Position numbers and translations under genes: made by a program. Shown one piece after another: positions 33,416-40,634 of a DNA stretch of 46,541 nt (the first letter of the stretch is position 1; each line of letters opens with the position of its first letter). The notes below the pieces were generated by a model. It was not told where the DNA came from, did no database searches, and saw only the letters and a list, made by a program, of their open reading frames with translations. The stretch is taken from assembly GCA_946480925.1 (NCBI GenBank), contig CAMLLU010000045.1, positions 1 to 46,541 on the forward strand, read 5' to 3'. Origin of the DNA: an uncultured Rivibacter sp. (GTDB lineage Bacteria > Pseudomonadota > Gammaproteobacteria > Burkholderiales > Burkholderiaceae).

Positions 33416-34852
33416 AACGGGGACGCTGACGAAGATGGGCGGGCGTGTCGGACGGTCGAGGTTCATGGCGGCGTCCAGCGTTGCGGCGGAGGTGTTCACC
33501 TTCGTTGCCTCTGCCACGTTGAGGTCGTAGCCCTGGCGTGCCGCGGCCACCGCCATCACTTCTCTCTCGAGCGGTGAGTGTTCCGCCATCTGCTCCTGCG
33601 CCTTCTTGGCAAGAGGCCCGCTGACGACCGAGTTCGGCGCGAACGCCGAGTACTTCGGTGGGTTCTGCATGTGCTGGGCAAGCAAGGCCGTGGCGTGAGG
33701 GTGCAGCGGGCCGCCTGGTGTGGTCGTGTCCGTCCAGGCCTGGTTCATCTTGTTGAACTCCTGCGTGCCGTGCTGCTGGTCGAGCCGCTCCACGACTGTG
33801 TTGCTGGCGGCTTGGGGAGCCCAGGCTGAATCGCCAAGGCGCACCGCAGGGCCGTCCGCCCAGGAGTCCATGACGATGGTCGGTCTTGCCTCGGCTCGCC
33901 CGTTCGCGGCGGTCTGCGGTGGCTGGTTGATCTGAGCCCAGCAGTGGTGATAGGCATCGTTCCTGACGGTGTCCACCGTCTCGCCTTCGCCCAGCAGTGG
34001 CGCGTACCGGCGGGAATTGATCCGGCCGTTCTGGTCACAGTTGCCTGCACCGCTGGCAAGGGCCACTCCCGCCGTCACGGCAGAACCGTTGAGCATGCCC
34101 AGGTCGTATGAGACCTGCGTGCGTGCGGAGGACTCTCCATTCGACGCTTGCACATCGGGGGTGATGTTGCCTCGACCGAACATGAGGTTCGTTCTCGTCT
34201 GGTGCATCACCTCGGTGCCGGCACGCAGGTGTGCGAGGTCCGAAGGGTTCTCGATCGGCTCGACGGGAAGTTCACCTTCTCGATGCGGGGCCATGCTGGC
34301 AAGGCGCGCGCCCAGCTGATAGCCCGTCTGTTGATATTCATGCTGCTGCAGTGGTGCCGTCCTGTTCGGCAACGCGGTAGCGGGCTGGTCGGCTCCGTTC
34401 CATTTGCCGGTGCCCACGAAGACGCCGGACTGAGGGTCCAGCTGCCCCAGGTGCGAGGCTCTTGGATCCTGGCCCAGCGGGCCGCTGCCGGCGACGGGAT
34501 GCAGCTTGGGGTTGTGGCTCGGAGCATGAAGCTCCGCGGGCCGGGGATGGTTGAACCCCTGCGGCGGCAAGGGCGGCGGCAGCGGGATCCGCGGTGCCAT
34601 CCCGGCGCAGGCGTCTGCAGCTGGCTTCGGAGGCTTCGAAAACTCGGCCAGTTGGTGATGCATCTGGCCGGTGATCCGCCCATTCAGCGCGGTCGTCCGT
34701 GCGAACTCCGCCTGGTGGTGGTTTCTGGCTGCGTCGATCCGTCCGTCCAGGGCCGCGGTTCGCGCGAACTGGTCGGCGTTGCGATGGATCTCTTCGTCGA
34801 GGCTTCGAGTCGAGCCGGGAAGCGCGAGGGGGGAAGACGCGATGCGGGTCAT
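33407..34852 (-). CDS. Predicted type III effector with a papain/transglutaminase-like Cys-His-Asp triad
   Basis: 481 residues. The N-terminus is polar (MTRIASSPLALPGSTRS), then two 21-residue tandem repeats (ADQFARTAALDGRIDAARNH and AEFARTTALNGRITGQMHHQ, residues about 26-70), then a Pro-rich linker. From about residue 185 a globular domain contains Cys272 in GAGNCDQNG, His302/303 in AYHHCWAQI and Asp329 in IVMDSWADGP: the order and spacing of a transglutaminase-like or papain-like cysteine enzyme, the architecture used by HopX/AvrPphE-type effectors, though I cannot claim that family. No signal peptide or membrane helix. First of two genes, divergent from the PIP-box gene, with an imperfect PIP box of its own. 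Confidence 0.6.
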   Translation of the reverse strand: MTRIASSPLALPGSTRSLDEEIHRNADQFARTAALDGRIDAARNHHQAEFARTTALNGRITGQMHHQLAEFSKPPKPAADACAGMAPRIPLPPPLPPQGFNHPRPAELHAPSHNPKLHPVAGSGPLGQDPRASHLGQLDPQSGVFVGTGKWNGADQPATALPNRTAPLQQHEYQQTGYQLGARLASMAPHREGELPVEPIENPSDLAHLRAGTEVMHQTRTNLMFGRGNITPDVQASNGESSARTQVSYDLGMLNGSAVTAGVALASGAGNCDQNGRINSRRYAPLLGEGETVDTVRNDAYHHCWAQINQPPQTAANGRAEARPTIVMDSWADGPAVRLGDSAWAPQAASNTVVERLDQQHGTQEFNKMNQAWTDTTTPGGPLHPHATALLAQHMQNPPKYSAFAPNSVVSGPLAKKAQEQMAEHSPLEREVMAVAAARQGYDLNVAEATKVNTSAATLDAAMNLDRPTRPPIFVSVPVPR

Positions 34853-34926
34853 CGAGCCTGCTCCCGCTGTGGGACGAGGCTCTCATGGGTAGATCGTGGA
34901 ACGGCGTGGGAACTGCTGGAAATCAT

Positions 34927-34951
34927 GCGAGTGGGTTCATCGAGGACCGAA
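34927..34951 (-). promoter_or_regulatory. Imperfect PIP box facing the 481-residue protein gene
   Basis: On the minus strand TTCGG is followed after 15 bases by CTCGC, one mismatch from the TTCGB half-site. A CACGAT matching the YANNNT -10 lies 28 bases further (34898-34893), slightly closer than the usual 30-32. Plausible but weaker than its plus-strand counterpart. Confidence 0.4.
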
Positions 34952-35211
34952 GTCAATGACGGCAGGCGCAGCGCCTACCCATCCTGTACGGATGGCGCTT
35001 GCCGTGGAGCTGGCCCGGCACACGGGTTGATGTTCCCTCTCAACTGTTGTCTCAGCCTTGAACAGGCTAGCGGTGGGGCCGGAGCTGCGGGCCGGCGGCG
35101 CGAAGCGGAATCCGTCTTTGCGAAGGCCATGGCCCGGGGCGGCGAAGCCAGCATGGCGGGCTCGGTATGCCTGGCCGGCGTCCCCTGTCAATCCAAGCGT
35201 TCCTCCACGCC

Positions 35212-35273
35212 TTCGGGGAACGTGATGCGCCTTCGTGTGCCTGCCGCGCAGCGCAGGGGTGGGTCCCTACCGT
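35212..35273 (+). promoter_or_regulatory. PIP box (hrpII box) promoter
   Basis: TTCGG at 35212-35216, exactly 15 bases, TTCGT at 35232-35236, exactly 31 bases, then TACCGT at 35268-35273. This satisfies the full consensus for promoters activated by HrpX/HrpB-type AraC regulators (TTCGB-N15-TTCGB-N30-32-YANNNT), which drive type III secretion and effector genes in Xanthomonas, Ralstonia and Acidovorax. The ATG follows 24 bases after the -10. Confidence 0.78.
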
Positions 35274-35296
35274 TGCTCCATCAAGGAGTACCCGCC

Positions 35297-38200
35297 ATGC
35301 CTGAATGGCTCAATGCGCGCCCGGTGAGCGCAACCCTCGTCGTACCGGGCACCGAGCGCACGCGCGAACACCCGGAGCGGCCTGCCGCCCCGAAGGTGCT
35401 GGGCGATGCGAACCACCCGCTGCGACCACGCAACCAGCGCGAGCCCGACGTGGCGGAAGTGGTGAAGGTGTCAGGGCGGGCCACGGCCGATGCGCCGTCG
35501 AACATGGAACGGCCTGGGGCTTCGCAGCTGCGCCGCCGCATGGCCGCGCATTCGCCGGCGGGGTTGATGCCTTCGGTGGCCGCTGCGCCGATGTCGAGCT
35601 TTCTCACAGGGGAGGTGGGTGGGGCCGTGGTGCCGTTGGGCCCCACGCAGCCGCAGGGTGGTATGTATCCCATCAACCACAGCCGGGCAGACGAGGTGGT
35701 GCGAGCGCCGGTGGACCCGGGCTTCGGCGAGCGCCTCGACGCCGCCAAGAACGGGCTCGATGCCGCGAGGCTCGCGCACGCCGCATCGCCTAGCGAGCAG
35801 ACGCATGAGGCCCTGCGGGCCGCCGCGCAAGAGCTCGATGGTGCGCTGTCGGCTTCGCAGCTGCGCAACCTCGCGGCGGCGGCGCGCATGCACACGGCCA
35901 CGCGGGTGCGTGTGGACTTCGCTGTCGGTGAGCTCGATCGCATCGACCAGCGCCTCTCATCGGCCGACGTGTCGCAGCACCAGGCGGTGCTCGATGAGGT
36001 GCGAAACCAGCGGCCGGCCGTGGAGGTCGCGGCCATCGGCGCCCAGAGGATCCAGGCGCGTCACGATGAGGCTCTCCATGACGCCGAGCACCGGTTGGTG
36101 GGGCTGATGCTGGTGCACCCGCCGGGCTTCGCCGCCATTGCGGAGGTGCCGGCCCTGAGCACGCAACTGCAGGTCCTGGCCAACCGGCTGCTCGACCTGC
36201 CGCTGAAGGAGGCGATGTCGCGCGCGTCGATGGTGGAGGCGACGTCGCGCATGCTGGCGCACGTGACCGGAGGCGACACCGCGCGGGCCACCGACGCGCT
36301 GCAGGCGCTGATAGGTTCGCCCACGTCGAAATGGATGTCCGGCGATGCAGGCACAGCGGCCGCTTCGCAGGCCGATGCCGACGTGAAGGCAATGTTCCGC
36401 ATGATGAGCGGCGTGCACCGGGGCACCGAGGTGCTGATGCTCGCGGCGCGCGACAAGGCCTCGGTGGCCGAGGTGACGCCGCAGTCGCTCGACGTGCGTG
36501 CCTTCTGGCGCGCCGACAACGCGCTGCAGCAGGAGTCTTCGCAGCCGGTGCGTGCGTGGCTCGAAGGCGCGAAGCGCGCGGCCGTGGTGAGCGCGGAGTC
36601 CGGCGCCGAGGCCGTGACCAGTCAGCGCGACCTCTCGGCCCTGCGCGCCGTGCGCATGGGGTTCGTCTCCAATGCGCCGGACTCGCACTATGGCCGCATC
36701 AACAAGCGGCTGACCAAGATGGTCACGCAGTGGGTGGACCGCGCGCAGGCGCCGGACGTCGGCATGGCTGGCCGGCTGCAGCAGGCGCTGGGCTTCGGCA
36801 CCACACCTGCCTCGGACATCGAGCAGGCCGTGGTGCGCCGCCAGCAAGAACTCGACCCGCCTAAGCTGAACCCCTTGAGCAAGAAGACGCCGCTGCGCCC
36901 CGGCGTGCTGGAGCGGCTCGACACGGTGGGCGCTTCCGTCGGCGTGCGCACGCCTTCCGTGCAGGTGCGCGAACACTTGAGCGCCGCCGCGCAGGCGCTG
37001 CAGCAGGCGGGCGGGCAGCTCATCGACCAGGCCTTTGCCCGACGGGAGGCGCCATCGCCCGAAGCGGCCATCGCCCAGGCGCTCGGTGCCTTCATGAAGG
37101 CGAACCCGGACCTGTCGCCGACCCACACGCCCTCTGCGGCGGAGATGGCGACCGTCCGCGCCCATGCCCGCGAGGCATTGCAGGGCGCCCCGGTGCCCAT
37201 GCCGCCAGCCGGGCCGCTGCTGGCGATGGCACAACGATCCGCCTCGATGCTGGAGGCGATCTCGGCCAGGGGGCCTCAGCCCGCCACACGCGAGGAGGCT
37301 CAAACGGCCGCCCTGGCCGCCAGTGCCAACGAGCACGCGGCTACCGCGGTGAAGCTGCAGTCGCCCGCGGAAGACGGTCGCCAGCGCCTCGTGGACGACC
37401 TCTGCGCCAAGCTCGACACATGGGACCTACGCACGCGGCTGCGTGCCACCGATGGCGCAGTGGCCGGGTTGGGGTGGCCTTCCAACCTGTCGATCTCGAC
37501 ACCGGGCACGGGCCACCCGCTCATTACGCCGGTGGCCAATACCCAGGTGCGGCGCGAAGCCTTCATCGACATCTTTCACCCTATGCAAGGCTTGCAGATC
37601 ACTGCCGGCTCGATCCGCCAGGCTGGCGGTGAGCTGGGCGCGAGCGCAGGGCCTAGCTTCAAGCTGGCAGAAGGCTTGTTGAGTGCGCGGTTATCCATCG
37701 GCGCGAAAGCTGGACTCAGCAACACGCATGTCGAAGGCGCCATCCTGCGCATTCGCCGCGAGCCGGGCCGGCTTCCCGAGATGATCGAGAACCTGAAGAA
37801 CGTGGTGCGCGACCTTGGCAAGTGGGAAACGCTGCGCGACGAGCGCGGCCAGCCTTTCGACGATGCGATGTCGGCCCTGCTGGCACGCAACGAGAAGCTG
37901 ATCATTTCCGACATGACGCAAGACACAGCCAGTGTGGTGGCGGAGGCCTCTCTTTCCGGGGGCTTCAACCTGGGCGACCCGCGAGGCGAAGAGCGCAACA
38001 CCATCTTGGGCGCCAACGGTTCTCTACAGGGTGTGACAGAGCGGCAGGCGCAGGTGTATGCAGATCATTCGGGCAGCGTGCGCGTGCTCAACGAGCAGGT
38101 CTCCACGGCACATCACAAGCTCCGTGCATCGGCCGGCGGCACGCTCAACATCGGCGACCCGAACAGCTACCCGCGCACGCCGCATGTCGCGCCTGCTGCG

Positions 38201-38893
38201 CCCCCTACCCCGGCCGCGGCTACCGCACCGAGCCCGTCGCCAGCGCCCGAGACGACACAGGTCACCGGCGTGAAGGTGCCGTTGATCGTCTCCGGCACGC
38301 GTGAGTTCGGCCAGGACTACGAGAAGGTCTCGGTGACGGTGCTCGACTTCGTGGGCACCATCGATGCCGACCACGATCGCTTCTACAACTCGCCGCACCC
38401 GCTGGTGGCTGAGGTGGAGCTCAACCGCGAGCAGTGGATCCAGCGCTACCTCGAAACGCTGAGCGGCTGGACCGAAGAGCAGAAGCAGACGCAAGGCCGC
38501 GACCTCGCCCACCGCGACCTCGACCGCTTCCTCGAACAGGCGCAGGCCTTGCAGAGCAGCAACTTCGCGCTCTACAACATCCACGACACGATGATGCCGC
38601 AGGCCTCGGGCCACTTCGAGACGCTCTACATGCTTACCGACGTGGCCAAGGTGACGGGCAACGAGGCGATGGTGCAGGCCGTGAAGGCCGATCGCGACCA
38701 GCTGCTCAACGAACCTTCGACCTGGCGCCGCTCGACGATGAACCTCTTCGAGCGCGGCAAGTCCTCGGCGACCGATGGCATCAACTTCGTGGTGAAGGCC
38801 GGCCGCACGCAGGGCGCGGACGCGCAGCTGCAGATCGCGGAATACCCGTCACGCAACCCGGCGCCGCCGCCGCAGGCGGTGATCCGAGCTTGA
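35297..38893 (+). CDS. Large PIP-box-controlled protein, predicted type III effector of unknown family
   Basis: 1198 residues, start ATG 35297 with AAGGAG seven bases ahead. The first 110 residues are polar and disordered (MPEWLNARPVSATLVVPGTE), without Sec signal or membrane helices. About 135-440 is alpha-helical with coiled-coil character, 440-700 more helical repeats, 720-950 beta-rich with recurring A-S-x-G-x-x-x-N-x-G-D-P motifs (SLSGGFNLGDP, SAGGTLNIGDP, also GASAGPSFKL and SIGAKAGLSN followed by HVEGAILRIRR), then a Pro/Ala linker (about 958-988) and a 210-residue C-terminal domain (VPLIVSGTREFGQDYEKVSV, ALYNIHDTMMPQASGHFETL). The repeated short beta strands recall effectors with membrane-active beta barrels, but I recognise no family. 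A PAAR gene follows 77 bases later. Confidence 0.65.
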   Translation: MPEWLNARPVSATLVVPGTERTREHPERPAAPKVLGDANHPLRPRNQREPDVAEVVKVSGRATADAPSNMERPGASQLRRRMAAHSPAGLMPSVAAAPMSSFLTGEVGGAVVPLGPTQPQGGMYPINHSRADEVVRAPVDPGFGERLDAAKNGLDAARLAHAASPSEQTHEALRAAAQELDGALSASQLRNLAAAARMHTATRVRVDFAVGELDRIDQRLSSADVSQHQAVLDEVRNQRPAVEVAAIGAQRIQARHDEALHDAEHRLVGLMLVHPPGFAAIAEVPALSTQLQVLANRLLDLPLKEAMSRASMVEATSRMLAHVTGGDTARATDALQALIGSPTSKWMSGDAGTAAASQADADVKAMFRMMSGVHRGTEVLMLAARDKASVAEVTPQSLDVRAFWRADNALQQESSQPVRAWLEGAKRAAVVSAESGAEAVTSQRDLSALRAVRMGFVSNAPDSHYGRINKRLTKMVTQWVDRAQAPDVGMAGRLQQALGFGTTPASDIEQAVVRRQQELDPPKLNPLSKKTPLRPGVLERLDTVGASVGVRTPSVQVREHLSAAAQALQQAGGQLIDQAFARREAPSPEAAIAQALGAFMKANPDLSPTHTPSAAEMATVRAHAREALQGAPVPMPPAGPLLAMAQRSASMLEAISARGPQPATREEAQTAALAASANEHAATAVKLQSPAEDGRQRLVDDLCAKLDTWDLRTRLRATDGAVAGLGWPSNLSISTPGTGHPLITPVANTQVRREAFIDIFHPMQGLQITAGSIRQAGGELGASAGPSFKLAEGLLSARLSIGAKAGLSNTHVEGAILRIRREPGRLPEMIENLKNVVRDLGKWETLRDERGQPFDDAMSALLARNEKLIISDMTQDTASVVAEASLSGGFNLGDPRGEERNTILGANGSLQGVTERQAQVYADHSGSVRVLNEQVSTAHHKLRASAGGTLNIGDPNSYPRTPHVAPAAPPTPAAATAPSPSPAPETTQVTGVKVPLIVSGTREFGQDYEKVSVTVLDFVGTIDADHDRFYNSPHPLVAEVELNREQWIQRYLETLSGWTEEQKQTQGRDLAHRDLDRFLEQAQALQSSNFALYNIHDTMMPQASGHFETLYMLTDVAKVTGNEAMVQAVKADRDQLLNEPSTWRRSTMNLFERGKSSATDGINFVVKAGRTQGADAQLQIAEYPSRNPAPPPQAVIRA

Positions 38894-38970
38894 AGTTGGC
38901 ACCTGTGCCATAGGGGTACGCCGTCGCGAGGGCGATTCCTATATTCCCGCGACAAATTCAGGGAGCACAA

Positions 38971-39522
38971 ATGGGAAGACCCCTCATCGTCATCGGCGAC
39001 ATGACGGATCACGGCAGCAAGGTCGTCGGCTCTTCGGCGGTATCTGACACGCATGGCAAAAGGATCGCCCGTGTCGGTGACCTCGTGACCTGCCCGAAGA
39101 AGGGCCATGGAGGCACGACCACCATCGCCTCCGGCGACCCGACGTTCATCATCGATGGAGCGGCTGCAGCAAGGCACGGAGACAAATGCGCATGCGGCGC
39201 AACGCTCATCGCGAGCCAAGCTGTCACGACAGCGCAAGGCGGCGGAGTGCAGGGTGCCTCCGGGCCTGTCAGCAACGCAGCGCGTTTGCAAAACGCTTCT
39301 GCTGAAACGTTTCACGACTTCGACGAGCAAGTCGAACTGGTCGTCAGTTCCATCTTCGCGGCAGGCGTGCCGTACTTCATCCAGACCACTGACGGCCGCA
39401 CGCGCGCAGGCCGTGTTGGCCCAGATGGACGACTGCCGCGCATAGAAACTCCCGGCAAAGAAACCTACACGGTGTGGGTCGGCGACGAGGCGCTGGTACT
39501 GATGAACGGCGGGACGGCATGA
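38971..39522 (+). CDS. PAAR-domain spike protein with C-terminal extension
   Basis: 183 residues: PAAR core at 1-90 (MGRPLIVIGDMTDHGSKVVG, GKRIARVGDLVTCPKKGHGG, IIDGAAAARHGDKCACGATL) and a beta-rich C-terminal domain after a short linker (FFDEQ-like FDEQVELV, GVPYFIQTTDGRTRAG). It caps the type VI spike and carries the next gene's product. GGGAG precedes the ATG by six bases; a TATATT about 30 bases upstream may be a -10. The first 60 residues are closely similar to those of the PAAR protein at 9425-10009, while the extensions differ. Its stop overlaps the start of the amidase gene (ATGA). Confidence 0.88.
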   Translation: MGRPLIVIGDMTDHGSKVVGSSAVSDTHGKRIARVGDLVTCPKKGHGGTTTIASGDPTFIIDGAAAARHGDKCACGATLIASQAVTTAQGGGVQGASGPVSNAARLQNASAETFHDFDEQVELVVSSIFAAGVPYFIQTTDGRTRAGRVGPDGRLPRIETPGKETYTVWVGDEALVLMNGGTA

Positions 39523-40063
39523 GCGGCGGGGTGAAGAAGGAAATCTCGACCAATGCGCAGAAGGGGTCGGTCTGCAGGGTCGACGTGCCGCCGGTCACTT
39601 TTGATGCCCTGTGGGCGGCATACCCCGCCGGAAAGCCCTACGTCGATCCGAAGACGGGGAAGCCGCCGCCCGGCTCCACGAACCAATGCGCCATCAAGGT
39701 GAGCGTGGCGCTCCATGGCGCCGGCGTTGAGTTGAAGTCGTTCACAGGCAACAGCATCAGCTCAATGGAAAGACCACCGCCATCGGTGCCACGGAGTTGG
39801 CGAACTGGCTCAAGAAGCAGCCGTTCTGCGGCATATCACCAAGGGCGGAGACCGTGACAGGCAAGGAATGGCAGACGAAACTCAAAGCGCGCCAAGGCAT
39901 CGTCTACTTCTCCAACTATTGGCAGCGACAAGGGGAGACAGGGAGTGGAACGCTCGCCACGATGGGGCGGTATCTCGGTCTTCGAGAATTCCTGCCAGGC
40001 ACGGACTTTGGCTATTCCGATCTGGCCGGTTCCGATGAAATTCTGTTCTGGGAGATCAGGTGA
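39519..40063 (+). pseudogene. Broken Tae4-like peptidoglycan amidase effector gene
   Basis: The start ATG (39519) overlaps the PAAR stop. The first frame gives the Tae4 N-terminal half: FDALWAAYPAGKPYVDP and the nucleophile Cys57 in TNQCAIKVSVALHGAGVEL. Between 39752 and 39764 one base appears to be missing; the homologous sequence continues in another frame (LNGKTTAIGATELANWLKKQ, GKEWQTKLKARQGIVYFSNY) to the proper end DLAGSDEILFWEIR at 40063. In addition the catalytic His segment expected after GETGSG (family G-D-H-I-D-L-W-N) is absent: GETGSG joins directly to TLATMGRYLG, as an in-frame deletion between short repeats would produce. Without the base change the product ends at 39857 after 112 residues. 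The intact family cleaves D-Glu-mDAP links in peptidoglycan. Confidence 0.75.
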
Positions 40064-40608
40064 AGCGTGTTGCCTTGATTGTTGGCTTCGGGCTGTTCGG
40101 TGCGCTTCTTGGCTTCGCCAGCGCAGCGCTTTTGCTGTCGCTCAATGAACGTTGCGGTGAGCCATGCGCCGGGGAAGCTGCCGGTACGGCGATGTTGACC
40201 ATCGCGGGCATGGCCATTGTTTTCGGGTTGCTGGCCTGGTGTTTGAGCAAGGCGCCAAGGCCACGTACCACATGGCTCAAAGCGCTTGGGGGGGTGACCG
40301 TGGCTGCCTACGTCGCGGTGCTGACCCTCTTTGCCTGGCGACAGCACGAGGACCGGGCCTATCTCTATTCGATTCGCGAGATTCAGCCGTCGGTGGATTT
40401 CTCGACTGCTGTCATTGCGCGCGAACCGGTCGAAGTACTGGGGGGCGCAAACGTGCTCTTCACGGTGCGGCGCCACGAGAGATGTGCTCTCGGTATGGAG
40501 AATGACGAAGCCCGCCCTCCCACGATCGAGATCGAGTGTCGGGCCGGCATCGGGAGTATTCGCAAAGTCGATCGCTCGAAGTTCGAGGACGTAGCCGCTG
40601 GCAGTTAG
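40060..40608 (+). CDS. Three-helix membrane protein, likely immunity for the Tae4-like amidase
   Basis: 182 residues, GTG start at 40060 overlapping the TGA of the amidase gene by four bases. Membrane segments are about residues 4-28, 42-61 and 74-93; basic residues (KR at the start, KAPRPRTTWLK between helices 2 and 3) place the N-terminus inside and the 90-residue C-terminal domain in the periplasm, where a peptidoglycan amidase would act. Cys pairs occur in the first periplasmic loop (ERCGEPCAG) and in the C-terminal domain (ERCALG, IECRAG). It does not look like the small soluble Tai4 immunity family. Intact although the effector is broken. Immunity role inferred from order, coupling and topology. 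Confidence 0.6.
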   Translation: MKRVALIVGFGLFGALLGFASAALLLSLNERCGEPCAGEAAGTAMLTIAGMAIVFGLLAWCLSKAPRPRTTWLKALGGVTVAAYVAVLTLFAWRQHEDRAYLYSIREIQPSVDFSTAVIAREPVEVLGGANVLFTVRRHERCALGMENDEARPPTIEIECRAGIGSIRKVDRSKFEDVAAGS

Positions 40609-40634
40609 TCAGCAGGTGCTTTTTCGAAACTGCT

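Larger units (their letters stand above)
34853..35296. other. Divergent regulatory region between the effector-like genes
   Basis: 444 bases with promoter elements in both directions. It contains the perfect PIP-box promoter for the plus-strand gene, an imperfect one for the minus strand, and a bulged inverted repeat near 34961-35003 whose inner arms are CCATCC and GGATGG. Frames remain open through it on the plus strand but without a ribosome site or recognisable domain, so I treat it as noncoding. Confidence 0.6.

Noticed and set aside
34937..35191. 84-residue minus-strand frame in the divergent effector promoter region
   Set aside because: No ribosome site, no recognisable motif, and it overlaps the region occupied by promoter elements.
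34148..35296. Open extension of the large effector-like gene to 34148 (1581 residues)
   Set aside because: It covers the opposite-strand gene, contains low-complexity Arg-rich translation, and the PIP-box promoter plus AAGGAG place the start at 35297.
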